Of a stretch of DNA of 64,000 bases, positions 19,526 to 31,065 are shown one piece after another. The DNA comes from Tubulanus polymorphus (lineage: Eukaryota; Nemertea; Palaeonemertea; Tubulaniformes; Tubulanidae), in NCBI RefSeq assembly GCF_964204645.1, contig NC_134034.1:7063414-7127413 (forward strand), given 5' to 3'. Made by a program: the position numbers and the translations under genes. Position 1 is the stretch's first letter, and every line of letters starts with the position of its first letter. The notes beneath the pieces are model-generated. The model was not told the origin of the DNA. It searched no databases and saw nothing but the letters and a program-made list of their open reading frames with translations.

Positions 19526-20581
19526 TTAATATCTCCGGTCGGTGCCCCTTGGAACCGGAGCGTTGTCGTTTCCCGAACGCTGCCTGCAGTTCCGAGCGAA
19601 GTGTCCGGGCTGTCCGCAGTTATAGCACGTAGCATTCGTTCGGTGCGAACTGACGTAGTTCCCGGTGGCGGGTGGTTTCTCTGACGTCATCTTTGTGCTC
19701 ATGGTGTTCAAAGCCTCGATCAATTTCGCCATCTGGTCGGACATCCCTTGGACAACCGCGTCACTCTGTGATGTTGAAATATTTCGAGTGGCCGCTATTT
19801 TCTTGCTGGAGAGTTGGGTTTTCTCTCTACGAGCCTCGATGCGACGGAACGTTTCGACCTCGAGTGCTGCGGTGATGGCGTCGGAGAGAGTTCTCGGGCT
19901 TGCTTGAAAGAGCCGCATTCGCATTTCGCCGTCTTGCAGTGCGTCCATGAAGTGAGCTCTTGCCAGTGTATCTCTGGTTTTCTTGTCGGTACCAGGGTAC
20001 GCTAGAGCCACCAGCCGTTTGATCCCATGTCCCAGCTCCGGGAGACTTTCGCCTGGCTTTCTGGTTCTGGCTCTGAGTTCGGCCGTATACAGTTCTTCTC
20101 GGACTTGCGGTCCAAATCTCAACCTCAACGCCGAACACAGGCTTTCAAAATCTTCCCGCTCTTCGATCGTCAGTTCCCGCAAAACTTGTTGAGCCTCGCC
20201 CTTGAGGCTGACGGCAAGATAAGTCGCTTTTTCATCGTCGTCCCATCGGTTCAGATTGGCCACGGACTCGAAGTGGACCTCGAATTCTGTCCAGCTCGCC
20301 TTCCCGTCGTATCTATCTGGCATCGTCGCTGGTCGGTATGGTTTCGGTCTTCTGACTCGTGGTGCGCTTGCCGGCAGTCTAAACTGCACGTGGGGTCCAT
20401 CTCCTCTCTCGGGATGATCGTCGACCTCGTCGTTGTCCTCGATCGCGGTGCCCATCTCTCCGTCGTCCGAGGACGAATCATCTTCGTGTTCGGGTCCGTC
20501 TCCACCTTGAGGAAGGCTGGTCACCGTAAACTCAACCTCTCCGTCGTCCGTAACAGTCATCTCTTTAGAATTGTCCGTCAT
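19526..20581 (-). CDS. Gypsy Gag with CCHC zinc knuckle
   Basis: A 351-residue frame from the ATG at 20,581, the first after the 5' leader. The N-terminal 100 residues are acidic. A Retrotrans_gag-type helical domain covers about 110-215. A CCHC knuckle, CYNCGQPGHFARNC, lies near the C-terminus. Gag forms the particle and binds element RNA. The ORF is intact and in the expected 5' position relative to the right LTR. Confidence 0.9.
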   Translation of the reverse strand: MTDNSKEMTVTDDGEVEFTVTSLPQGGDGPEHEDDSSSDDGEMGTAIEDNDEVDDHPERGDGPHVQFRLPASAPRVRRPKPYRPATMPDRYDGKASWTEFEVHFESVANLNRWDDDEKATYLAVSLKGEAQQVLRELTIEEREDFESLCSALRLRFGPQVREELYTAELRARTRKPGESLPELGHGIKRLVALAYPGTDKKTRDTLARAHFMDALQDGEMRMRLFQASPRTLSDAITAALEVETFRRIEARREKTQLSSKKIAATRNISTSQSDAVVQGMSDQMAKLIEALNTMSTKMTSEKPPATGNYVSSHRTNATCYNCGQPGHFARNCRQRSGNDNAPVPRGTDRRY

Positions 20582-20854
20582 CTCGTCGTATTATTCTATT
20601 GAATCAGTAGTCGAGGAATTTATGATTAATATATATGTGTAGGGGGGGGGGGAGAAAATAGCATTAGTTACACATAACAATGTGCATCAGTTACAGCAAA
20701 TATAACGCGGCCTATCATAACGAGAGTCAATCGCGGAACGCGGAGTGAGAACGAGAGTCATAAAAATAGAAAGTAGAAAAGAAAATATATCGACGCCCAG
20801 CGTCCAGCGGTTTCTTGTAGACATCGTCTTGCCATCAGTTCTTCACACGAATAT
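20582..20854 (-). other. Gypsy 5' leader
   Basis: Untranslated region between the primer-binding site and gag on the minus strand. It includes a G-run on the plus strand at about 20,641-20,652 (a C-run on the RNA). No ORF of note. Confidence 0.6.
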
Positions 20855-20873
20855 CCCACCGCTGCCACCAATT
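20855..20873 (-). promoter_or_regulatory. Gypsy primer-binding site
   Basis: On the minus strand, AATTGGTGGCAGCGGTGGG follows directly after the LTR terminus TTACA. Its position, and its likeness to the TTGGTGGCAGC leaders of other Gypsy elements, support the call. The priming tRNA was not identified. Confidence 0.7.
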
Positions 20874-22286
20874 TGTAACGGATTCCGTGGACACGGTAAC
20901 CAAAATAGCTTCTCAGTAATATTTGGATTTCGCGGGGGACAAGCAACTCCTGCGCAGCTGTGCTTGTCCCGCCTCCACCCAACTTAGGCCTCACACACGG
21001 CCCGTATCCTCTCGGGGCGCCCTCTATCTCTTCGTGCCTCTTCACCGTTGGTGGGTACGTCCGGGTCCGCTCGTCCTCCTCTTGGAGGCGAGTAATTCAG
21101 CTGGAATCCTCTGCCGGACAAAATGTCGGTAGCGTGACTCCGGCCTCTCCTCAGCTGACCGACCGGATTCCTCGTGTCCTAAAAGTTAGACTACTTGACT
21201 CTGACTCTCTTCCTCACTCCGATCAAGTCCACGATAACTCAAAGAAACGGCCCGATGCTAATTTTGAATTACTAACTAATATATATTTATTTGCAGCTAT
21301 AACCGCCCGAAATCCGATGCAAGCCTCGAATTAATTTCCAAACACTATTTACAATTACACAGTCGGTCATTCCGAACACGGTTACTATATACAAAAGGGC
21401 TCCCGCCCGGACGACGCGGAGTCCGGGACAAACACGGCGTCAGGGGAAACAACCATGTCCGCCGGGGACAACGCGGCGTCCGCCGGGGACAACGCCGACC
21501 CTGAACATCAATAACGGCAAATACTATTTACAACTAATTAGAGCGGTCCGGGTGCCCGCATGTGGACACGGGGACACGGACGGGCAGGTTCTTACATTAT
21601 ATATAATTACTGGTATGTGCAGTCAATACAAGAATTACGTAACGTTTTCTGCGGCGCTTGCAAGCTTTAAGTTGCACGGACAGTCCGAGTGAACGGTTGT
21701 TCTTAGATCTCGCGCTCCGCGTTCCTTTTATAGCCCGCGATTGTCCCCGCCGCGCTCTCATTGGCTGGAACAAAAGCCCGGACACGCGTGATTGGTTACG
21801 CGTGCCACGTGACTTCGAGGTTGGCTGAGTTCCAGCGACAATGAGAGCGGAGCCGGGCAACCAGCTGCACGCCAGCTGCAAAAGGTCACGGCGGACACGA
21901 GAGATACAAAGAATAGTTTAAAATATCATCACAAAGGTAATATTATAATATACATGAGCGATAAATGTTCTTAAAGTAATAAATGAGTTGAAAGGGTTCG
22001 AACCCCGCACTCGGAAGAAGATATAAGTAATAATTACAAATCCAATTCAACCAGAAGGGTTAAAATGAATAAACGCGGACCCGGAACAACCGGTCGCGAA
22101 ACATCGACCCAATTACAAAACACGGACATTTATAAAATGATACAACACGGTCTTGCCGAATAAATACAGTTAAAAGACATTAAACAGGATAACATATTAT
22201 AAGATAGGAGCAGAGCGGTGAAATCCGGGAGAAGGTGATTTTAAATTTAGCGCCAATGTACGGCGAAATCCGCTAGTTTCGCTACA
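20874..22286 (-). repeat. Gypsy right (5') LTR
   Basis: An uninterrupted 1,413-bp LTR with TGTAACGG and CGCTACA termini on the plus strand. The TATA box is at 21,724-21,733 (CTATAAAAGG on the minus strand). A GC-rich direct-repeat stretch (CCGGGGACAACGC words) lies around 21,410-21,500. It drives transcription of the minus-strand genes. Confidence 0.92.
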
Positions 22287-22570
22287 CAAGGATGGCCTTT
22301 ATGAAATAAATTTATGAGCCTAGACCGAGCCTCCTACGAGAAAATATCTTACGGTTCATGCCTAAAAATTGACCGAAATCTGCGATTCTAGCCTTCTACA
22401 AGCAAAAATATTACCAAATCCTACCATGAAACTGATTAAAAATCAGCGAATTAGGTCTCAATGAATGCCTCAAGACGACTTATATGTGCAAAAGATGTAT
22501 AAGATAAAAATTATTTGTGAAATTTCATCAAAACTTCAAAATTTGTTATTTTGGCTGTATTGGCTGTCAG

Positions 22571-23061
22571 AGCTCAGACCACTATTCCAAAATCTTCTAT
22601 ATCCTATAGTAAAAACAAGAAATTCGAGAGTTTAGTTCATATATAAGCGCGTAAATTCAGGGGAAATCCTGCTTATGGCTCATAGGCCAGCATCTTAGCT
22701 ACGCATTGAAGTGGTTTTCGCCCCACGTACCCAACCTAACTTTTGAAATAATCAAACCTTTAGAAAGGAGGGGTATCCCAGTACAGGTATGCCAGTACAT
22801 CCGAGCCAAATATCTAAGGGAATCCCCCACCGTGTTTGGTACCCTTACTCCAAGCAAAAAAAGTCCAGGGAATCCCTTATTTCATCATCGATCTGTCTCT
22901 CAGGATCAATGGATTTCATACATATAACCGAAATTCGTTACCTATCCCATTTGCAGAAATTATGGCAACATTTATTGGGGAACTCTTCTTCACTCTAGGT
23001 ACTATTTTTGGGGTCCGGCCCTACGCATCTTCGAGCTACTAACCTAATTGTGGTCTGATGC
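22571..23061. mobile_element. hAT-like MITE (repeat R2), right copy
   Basis: Close copy of 6,008-6,496 with the same ends. No matching 8-bp duplication flanks it. The right side abuts repeat R1 directly, so a later rearrangement or deletion removed one flank. Confidence 0.7.
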
Positions 23062-23063
23062 CA

Positions 23064-24577
23064 CTAGCTGACAAAGTCAGAAAAATTGACGTCACTTGAC
23101 GTCCGGTTTGAAGTTCATGGGGAAATCGGAAGTAGAATTACGTCACGCTAAAATCCGGCAGCCCATTAACTAAAATCCGGCAATTTATGAATCGGGTTAT
23201 TTCAGAATGTATTTATTTCGTGAAATTCCGAACAAGATTGGGTCGATGAATAGCTTAACAATGAACCGCGTTGATCGAACAAGTTCGAAAATAGCTGAAA
23301 TCCCCTTAGCAACGGGAGCGAATTCATGAAACAAACCGCGCGCCGCGCCCGGTTCACTGCCATCGCAGGCTCGAATCCCGGAGAATTACGCTCTCGTGCG
23401 CGCGTGCGACAGTCAACCCCAGCCGCAGCGCTGAAATATGTAATCATTTATCAAATTTAATGACCCTAAAACTGCGATGAGTCGCGTTAACGTACGATTT
23501 GTTTAAAATTTCACGGCAGCGCGGCGGCCCGAGGATGGATCGGCACGGTCTCGCTCCGAGGAGCAGCGACATCGCGGTCGGCAAAAACATTAGTCTCCGC
23601 CCCTTCTTTCACCAAATAAGGAATTCGCTACCGCTGGCCACGTGCACTATTAATTTTGAGCCGTAGTTTCCCGGTACTCGACATTCCCCCGAGAATTAGA
23701 GACAAATAAATATTTACGCGAGAGAAATCAATTTTTGTATTGACATTTGAATTTTACTGCTGATGATTTATTAGATTTTTTTTCTGGCAGAAAAAAATTA
23801 TGCAATCGATGCGTTTCAACGTGTCTTTCATTTTTTCGTGCCTTCCTTTACTTTTCAAATGGAGCTAATCTCTAAATTAACACCAGGTCAAATTCTTCAA
23901 TCTCGCAAACCGTCTCAGTTTCACCATAATGTCGGTTTTTATATTTCGGGTTTTACAAAGTGGTTTATAAACCATTGAAAAATTCCTGATACAAATCGAA
24001 ATAATAATCTTTTTAGCAGTGGTAAACCGACCTACCCCGGGTAGCCAAAGACCAGTTTATATTTAGTTAAGAAATGGGTCAAGTTATTTTCATAGAAAAT
24101 TGAATTTCATTAGATCTACAGATGAAATGAACAGGTTCGTCATAATTTTCCTAATCAAAATATTAGCCAAAATTTTTAATAACCAGAAATTAATCGAACC
24201 TTAAAGTTGAAGTTTCATCTTTCTTTCCCCCACCACTTAACTATATGGCATTAGTTTTCATTTTTCCAAGCTTAACAATAAGAATTGATTTAATTTCTTC
24301 AATAATTTAATGCTCGGGGCCCAAATCTACGGAACAATTTCAACATCGAAATAAAATTGATAGACTTTAAGAGTTATAGTAAGAGTTTCTTGGCAGTTTC
24401 ATTGACAACAATTAATTTTCTCGGTGTTCCTTTAGTCACTGACATTATTTTGAGTGGTTTTGTTACACTCCGTGAACGAGGTTGTTTTCGAATCGTTATG
24501 ATTTCTTAATCTTAGTCGTAAAAATTAAATCAAGCTGCAGTGACGAAGCGTCCGTCACTTAGATTTCATCTATTACA
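23064..24577. repeat. Dispersed repeat R1, right copy
   Basis: Paralogue of 4,059-5,917, in the same orientation but without the trinucleotide-rich insertion and without the 219-bp MITE. It shows the empty TTA site at about 24,432. No coding capacity. Confidence 0.75.
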
Positions 24578-24845
24578 TATTATACTTTATCTATAGCGGA
24601 TCTATAGCTACTTTCGTTGTTGATGTGCCAATTCTCTTACTTTTCACTTCTGATTAAACCTCGACTTAAGATTATTTCCGACGGCAGGATGCCCCTTCAT
24701 GATTCCTCTCCAGGGGATCGTGCGACGGAAACGAACTCTTGTAGCGACGCCATATTTATTACCTTAGACCTGCACCAGGTGGTGCCTTCGTCACGCTATC
24801 TTATCTATGTGGAATTGCATTTAATGTATTTACGTAAAAACGCTA
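24578..24845. other. Non-coding, nothing recognised
   Basis: Ordinary-composition DNA with one short ORF that has no domain and overlaps the fold-back that follows. Confidence 0.5.
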
Positions 24846-25236
24846 CACTATTTCAAATTGACTTGACAGCTCATCCAGTCATATTAGGCACAAAAAAAGG
24901 ACTGGCAGTTGACCTTAAACATTGGTTTTTAATCCATTCTTCACTTTATTGAAGGATATCCAAAAATGTCTGCCTTGAAAAGGGTTTGTGGGAGATATGA
25001 TCAGACTCCATGATTTGAAAGTTGTTTCCATGCCTACCAACTGAAGTTAGGTGTGGAGTTTCAAATCATGGAGTCAATTTTCTCAATCCTTTAATACAGT
25101 TTCAAATGGATTAAAATCAATGTTTTAGGTCAGCTGCCAGTCTTTTCTGGTCATATTAAGACTTCTATCAGGTATGTGCCATCAAAACTAACGGAGCTAG
25201 GCCACCTGATGAGCTCTGAAGTCAAATTGAAATGGA
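24846..25236. repeat. Fold-back element, 390 bp
   Basis: Nested inverted blocks pair across a centre near 25,040: TTTCAAATTGACTT with its inverse near 25,220, GACTGGCAG with CTGCCAGTC, and GACTCCATGATTTGAAA (25,004) with TTTCAAATCATGGAGTC (25,060). The arms run almost the full length. It is probably a non-autonomous DNA transposon. Confidence 0.7.
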
Positions 25237-25917
25237 CATTATAGTCTGTATTATAATCGAAAAACTGTTTAATAAAGGACATCAATACAAATTGAGTAAA
25301 CAAAGAATAAAAACTAACTTACCACTCGATACTAGATTACAATTTAATCATAAATCAAGACGAGATGTGAATGAAGAAAAACAACAGCAACAACAACAAA
25401 CAAAAACGAAAAGGATGCACGATAAAACAATTAAGTCAGAAGGAAGTACGAAAAGAGCGAAGAGCTTTAGTAGGGGTCTTATCATACGTTAGAATGAAAA
25501 TAGAGTCATAGAACAGAATCCCGTTATTGTTCTAAACTATAACGTTGAATGGGAAAGACAGGCAACCAGTCTACAATAATATAAGAATAACTAAATAAGA
25601 ATAACATTTGTGGGTCAAAAGAACACCTCTAACCGCCCATCGCTTTTTTCCTTTGGGGTGAAATATAGAATCCAGCCCGGGTTTTAGCTGACATCAAAGA
25701 TTACTTTAAAGTGGGTTCGAGCGCCAAAATGTGCAATTGACAACTACATTAATTAAAGCCAGGGTAGATGGATAACGGGCCTAGGCCATGCGTCCAAACC
25801 ATAAGCTTTCTGGACAACACTATTACCCCCTCCATTTAAACATATACCATAATATTCCAAAAGTTTCAATAAAATCTCAATTCTGCAACAGAGGAGAAGG
25901 GTATAATTGAAATAATA
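25237..25917. other. Non-coding, nothing recognised
   Basis: Contains a CAACAGCAACAACAACAAAC low-complexity run near 25,380 and no supported gene. Confidence 0.5.
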
Positions 25918-26825
25918 AGTAATTGGAATATCAGGCGTTCAGCCCAGAGTACTAGAGTACGACACACACTCATCACCACAAGTAATTTTTTTCCTCACTC
26001 ATCACCACAAGTAATTTTTCCCATAATAAATGGGAGATAGAAAAGCATTCTTAGCGACAATAAATAACAGAATTAAACCAGCAAAAAATTGTTATGTTCA
26101 ATTTCAATAAAAAATTTGACATTAAAATGGAAGCAAATAAGTAGGCCTACTACTTTTCAACATGTAAAATTGATATAGATAAATCTCAAAAAGCAAGACA
26201 CAATAAAACTAAATCTCACTTAGAAAATAAATTTAAGTTAGAATATAAAGATGATATATTAGAAACTAAATTAGATGAATTAAAGAATGAAAAAGAAATA
26301 TATAAATGTGATACATGTAATCGATCATTCAGTGAAAAAAGATATCATGAACAACATTTAAAATCTAAAAGTCATATTAGAAATATGAATAATGATATTT
26401 CAGGTGAAGATTATTTTGATAATGATAATAATAAACCGAAGACAATTAAAAGAATAAAAGATTCTCTAGATAATAAGAAATCATATATGGAAAATGTTAG
26501 AAATTATATTTATTCATTAGGTAATAAAAAAGATATTGAAATAACCGAAGCATTTAAAAGTGAGATTGGTCCAGCTGCTATCGAGTTTAAATTTCATAAA
26601 GGTAAAACATTAGAAGAAAATAAAAAACATTCAGAAAATATGAAAAAGTATTATAAAAATAATTACAATAAATTTTTAAAATCTGAAGATAAACCTATTC
26701 ATAACATAAATTCTCATTCACAACATATTATATCTAAACAACAAAGATGATAGATTAGATAAATGTTTTAATGAAATAAAAAATAAGATAGAAGAGAAAT
26801 ATTTTGAAGGATCTGGTTTGATATT
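25918..26825 (+). mobile_element. Polinton-like element E0, left end fragment
   Basis: Starts AGTAATTGGAAT and carries the terminal-repeat pattern of the 15-kb element (GGCGTTCAGCCCAGAGTACT, then CTCATCACCACAAGTAAT). The latter is duplicated in tandem here at 25,967-26,022. An ATG at 26,028 begins the same short N-terminus as the small gene of E1, then switches to polymerase N-terminal sequence at 26,127. A BEL LTR cuts it at 26,826 and the rest of the element is missing. Confidence 0.75.
26127..26825 (+). pseudogene. Polymerase B N-terminal fragment (E0)
   Basis: Homologous to the zinc-finger N-terminus of the polymerase at 52,610. It has two C-x2-C...H fingers (about 26,150-26,210 and 26,310-26,370) and then a lysine-rich region. 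A 6-bp TAGGCC insertion right after the first codons creates a stop at 26,142, and there is a further frame change near 26,745. The gene ends where the BEL LTR begins. Confidence 0.8.
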
Positions 26826-27102
26826 TGTCAATACCTTTTCTCCAGAAAGAAGTGACTAGCAGTACGACTCGGTGTTGACATTAAAGTAGTTTATTCTCAA
26901 AAGTGACTCTCTCTACCCTTTACATATCAATATATATAGTGAAATATCACATGATGTGTACTGAGCATGACGAACAGATGTAATGCAGTTTAATACAGTT
27001 TGATACAGTTGAACATAGTTGAATACATGTTACTGCTGAACAAGTTACTGCTCTAGTGAGCAGTATTCTATAGTTGATATAAATGTATGTATAGCCATTC
27101 CA
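26826..27102 (-). repeat. 3' LTR of second BEL
   Basis: On the minus strand it starts TGGAATGGCTA and ends GGTATTGACA (plus strand TGTCAATACC...CCATTCCA). A purine-rich tract on the minus strand (GGGCGGGAGTATAT) lies just inside, at 27,103-27,118, as expected for a polypurine tract. The only copy in the window. Confidence 0.7.
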
Positions 27103-27222
27103 ATATACTCCCGCCCGGCGTAAGCGTGATTAAAGTACACATATACATTTGAAAGAGTTATCAATATATACGTTTTTAAACTACTATCCCATATACATTA
27201 GTACAAAATTTGAAAATACACA

Positions 27223-29660
27223 TTATTCATTAATACAAATTGTCGGATTGCTCCGCCGCCGCGATGGCCGTGATCTTCTCCTCTGCTGCAACGGCAGCAG
27301 CTCTTTTTGGTTGCACATTCGCCTCTCCCGCTGTTTTTGTAGCCGAATATTTCGATACGGATGCAAAATCGGTTGACGCATAAACTTCGAGAGGGTACAG
27401 TTTCGGCAACGCTCTATTTGTGTGACCTCTCGCAGTTTTAACGAAACATTGCGTACTTTTCCGTCCGTTCCACGATGTAATTCCGTAATTACGCCAAGTC
27501 GCCATTTCAATCGTGGCCCATCATCGTGAATTTGAACGACCGAACCTTTTTTCACTAATTCCGTATCAACTCCTTTACATTTCTGATATTCGCGCAAATT
27601 TAACAAGTATTCACCTTTCTAGCGTCTCTTATATTCACTGAGAAGCAAGGAAATATATTTCATCCTACGTGTTAACAATTCGCGAGTGACACAAAAATTC
27701 GGATCATTCAACTCATTATCTCGCACACTAGGTTGAGGTAATCCGGTTATCCGGTGACCGAACATTAACATGAAAGGCGTTAAAGCTTCTAAATCTGTAA
27801 GATCTGAAGTTAGATAGGTCAACGGCCTATCATTTAAATGAGATTCAACTTCAATTAAAAAAGTATTTAACTCGTCATAGGTAAGTAGAGCTCTACCGAG
27901 TACTTTTTTTGTTATATTTTTCACCAACCCAATCAATCGTTCGTAAAAACCCCCTTGCCAAGGGGCCTCTTAGCTATGAATTGTCATTTCACCCTGTTCA
28001 CGGATAGATAGTCCGTTACTTCAACCGAAAACCGTAAACGTTGTTGCGTTATCAGAAACACAAGTCCTCGGCAAACCTCTACGACCTGCAAACCTACGTA
28101 ACGTTAACAAAAAACAATCAGGAGTTAAATCCCGAACTAGCTCTAAATGCACCGCTCTACTGACTGCACATGTAAATAAACAAACATTTAGAGGTTTCGC
28201 CACCAGATCCCTTAATCACAAGTGGACCTAAAATCAATACCAGTATGGTGAAAGACTGGAACTTCTGAAATTCTGATACCAGGTAGTGAAGGACGTAACG
28301 GTAAGAAAAAGGGTCTACCTTGCACACGTTTGCACTTACAGCATGATTTCAGTAGGTCCTTTACTCTTTGACGGATACTCGGTATCCAATATTTACATCG
28401 AATATCGGCAACAGTAGCATTAACGCCTTGATGCATTATTCTGAAATGTGATCGACGAATCACCAAATTGACATACTGGTGATATTTTGGAAGCAGTATT
28501 GGTCGTTTAGCCAAATCGTCCAAATCTGCATTCTCTAACCGACCATTCGAATGAATCAAGCCATCATTACCAAAAAAACAACTGTAAATATTCTATCAAC
28601 CTGTCAACAACCGGAGCTCTAAATGACTGTCATACGACAATCGCGCAAACACCAGAGGATATTCTGATCTTTGAATAGACAATAACCACACTTTCTCTGA
28701 ATTGTTTAGATCATCAGCCGAAATACTGTCAAAGTTCCTATCAGAAACTTTTACCCTACAATTATTTATGAAGTACTAAGGTAGTCATTCTGAACAACTT
28801 AGTTAATGACGAGAAACCATCTGCATCTACTACTTTCGAAATGCCGACAGGTTCACTTTTTTTCGATTGAAACATATTGTACACATGAAGATGTATTTAT
28901 GTGTATAATCGGAATTTGATTTATTCGATCTGCGATGTCAATTGGACCGCACAAACACTGCCCGTCAGAAAATAGGCATTGTGCAGATACGCCTCTAGTC
29001 AATAAATCAGCAGGATTTCTATCACCATTACAAAATTGCCACTTATCAAAGTCACAAATAGATTTTATAGCACGAATTCTATTGGCAACAAATTCTGACA
29101 ATTTTTTATCACTTCTCAGCCAACTCAACACAATCTGACTATCCGAATAATATTGCGTTTCGATTACAGGATACGATTGTTTTAATTCATCACAAATATA
29201 TTGCCCTAATTTAGCGCCTAACATCGCGGCCATGAGTTCTAAGCGTGGAATTGTGACCTGTTTCAACGGGGCTACCCGGCCACGACTCAATATGAATTGA
29301 ATCTCACCCCCTTGATCAAGATAAGCTACAGCGCCATAAACTGACCGGCATCGACCGGCATCGACAAAAACATGTACCGGTAAATTGGTATCGAATCCAT
29401 ACCATCTTGGAACGTGCATATTTCTGATCGCATTATTCAGATCTGAAACTATTCTTTGCCACTGTAGACCAAATTTTTCTGGTACTGGTGTATCCCAATC
29501 ATATGATTCTCTCCACAATGTTTGAGTTAATATTTTCCCCCTTATCGAAATTGGTAATATAAGACCAAACGGATCATAAATCTTGGCTAAATTTTGAACA
29601 ATAGTCCGTTTCGTAGTACCAGAGAATTCGTCTAATATAACCTTTTCTTTGAAGGTGATG
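27223..29660 (-). pseudogene. BEL pol remnant: RT end to DUF5641
   Basis: Fragments in order along the minus strand: the end of reverse transcriptase (29,520-29,660), RNase H/Peptidase_A17-type sequence (28,853-29,518), an HHCC integrase zinc region (28,212-28,559), integrase catalytic core pieces (28,021-28,203 with the SDNATTF motif, then 27,619-27,936), and a DUF5641-type C-terminus (27,223-27,606). At least five frame interruptions separate them. Parallel domains exist in the intact BEL at 7,555-12,675, which confirms the family. Confidence 0.85.
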
Positions 29661-29662
29661 AT

Positions 29663-29760
29663 ACTAATTGTAAAAGTAGGCTTTCAGACCAGAGGGCGAG
29701 AGGGCGAGACACCTCTCATCATCACAAGTAATTTTTTCCCTAACAAAAATGGGAGATAGA
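29663..29760 (+). repeat. E1 left terminal inverted repeat
   Basis: Pairs with 44,620-44,717. Landmarks in common: GTAAAAGTAGGCTTTCAG, CGAGACACCTCTCATCA, AGTAATTTTTTCCCTAA and the coding word GGGAGATAG. The repeat therefore includes the first codons of the terminal gene on each side. Confidence 0.85.
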
Positions 29761-29990
29761 AAAGTATTCTTAGCAACAATAAATAACAGAATAAAACCAG
29801 CAAAAAACAATTTGAAATAAAAAACTTAGCCGATGTTACAAAAGAAATTGAACATAAAATATTGAAATTAGAAAAGATAAAAACTAAATATGGAGATAAA
29901 GTATCAGCAAATTTAAGTTATTGTAGTGTTAGTACAACGCGAGAATTTAAAGTATTTTTACCTGATAAATGGGTTTCATTATATATCTAG
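29749..29990 (+). pseudogene. Small terminal gene, possible ssDNA-binding protein
   Basis: The ATG at 29,749 lies at the inner edge of the terminal repeat. About 75 codons with one frameshift near 29,810 end at the TAG at 29,988. The C-terminal half has alternating hydrophobic positions and the motif EFKVFLPDKW, which reminds me of small OB-fold-like proteins of Maverick elements; that link is from memory and weak. The 3' end and downstream 60 bp are homologous to the 3' end of the HNH gene at 49,885, so the two genes occupy the same locus at the element's end. Confidence 0.5.
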
Positions 29991-30064
29991 AATATCTAGA
30001 ATCCGAAATGACTTATCTGGACAATTTAATTGCTCCGCGTAGATAGACCCAAAAGTAGTGAGAT

Positions 30065-30091
30065 GGTGCCGTACGGCACCCACATGGTGAT
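30065..30091 (+). repeat. 27-bp GC-rich palindromic insert, copy 1
   Basis: Contains the perfect 16-bp palindrome GGTGCCGTACGGCACC followed by CACATGGTGAT. The related sequence downstream of the HNH gene (49,852 region) reads GAGATATCAAA without it, so it looks like a clean insertion between GAGAT and AT. Three other copies exist in the window. Confidence 0.85.
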
Positions 30092-30429
30092 ATTCAATTA
30101 ATCAAAAAAAATTATTTTTTTGCTTTTTTTCTAAAATGTTAATCAATTTTTTTTATTGTGAATTTTGGAATTTCAGAAGTATTTTCATTTTTAATAGCAA
30201 TTGTTTCAGAATTATTAATATCATAAATTCTATTTGATTTCTTATACCAACTACACCCAATCAAAATGAATACAATTACAAATCCAGTTGTAAATATAGA
30301 TATTCATCAAATATTCTATTATTAGAAGGAGAAGAAATAACAATATTTTCACCATTTTTACTAACATTTTTATTACTTATTTTTTCTTTTTTATATTCTT
30401 GTGATTTAATTCCTAATTCCCGAGACCAT

Positions 30430-31001
30430 TCAATTTGTTTCTATGATCTCGGTTTTTCCTTTACAGTTAATTCTTTCACCTCTCGCACTTCGCTCATTTA
30501 TTATAGAAAAGTTTTTACTTTCAATATTTGAAAATGTTATAACTCCAGTTGATGATAATGTCATAAATCCACCTAATTGAAATGATAAATACCCAATCCA
30601 TTTATTTAATTCAGTCATAACTAAATAATCATTTTTTAAATCGGAATATAATCTAATTTCATCTTCAATTGGTAGCATATATTTACATAATTTACTATTA
30701 CCTTTTACTACATTTTCTGATATCGCATCATTAATTCTAGCTATTCTCGCAGTTTCGTAAATCTTAAATAATTTAATAATTTGATCTGGTTTCATTGTAT
30801 CTAATTTATTATAAGATAAATTTTTACCAATAAAAGTTTTACATTTCCCAGATGCTATTTATATTTCTAATTGATGTTTGCAATAGAGATAATATTCATA
30901 ATTATTTGTTGTAACATCATTCAAAACACCATCATCTGGAGTTAATTTTGTTTCTGTTATTCCTAAATAATCTAAAGTTTTTTCAATTGGAACATCACCA
31001 T
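30430..31001 (-). pseudogene. Conserved unknown gene (E1 copy of 48,916 gene)
   Basis: Homologous along its length to the intact 220-residue gene at 48,916-49,578, including the block MKPDQIIKLFKIYETARIARI and the hydrophobic FQLGGFMTLSSTGVITFSNI. There is an in-frame stop near 30,860. In both elements it sits beside the ATPase and integrase genes, downstream of a CTAGTT-rich spacer. Function unknown; the moderately hydrophobic C-terminal half could be membrane-associated or structural. Downstream, 30,108-30,400 holds a degraded remnant with a possible transmembrane stretch. Confidence 0.7.
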
Positions 31002-31065
31002 TTTTAGATTTTATTTTCTTTTCACCTCCTATTTATATAACAAACAAATTAGTTGTGTTGTTGCA

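Larger units (their letters stand above)
7118..22286 (-). mobile_element. Ty3/Gypsy LTR retrotransposon with nested BEL
   Basis: The outer limits are set by TGTAACGG... at 7,118 and ...CGCTACA at 22,286, with the 4-bp direct repeat CAAG outside each end (7,114-7,117 and 22,287-22,290). Coding runs on the minus strand: gag, protease, reverse transcriptase, RNase H, integrase and a third ORF. The left (3') LTR is split by a BEL/Pao insertion between 7,158 and about 12,676. LTR-to-LTR identity is about 99 percent by eye, so insertion was recent. Small frameshifts in pol suggest this copy is nevertheless inactive, or that homopolymer errors are present. Confidence 0.9.
26826..29662 (-). mobile_element. 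Second BEL/Pao element, degraded and truncated
   Basis: Minus-strand BEL with its 3' LTR at 26,826-27,102 and coding remains up to about 29,660. The 5' part (reverse transcriptase N-terminus, protease, gag and 5' LTR) is missing because the 15-kb Polinton-like element E1 begins at 29,663. It is much older than the first BEL; all domains are broken by stops and frameshifts. Confidence 0.85.
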
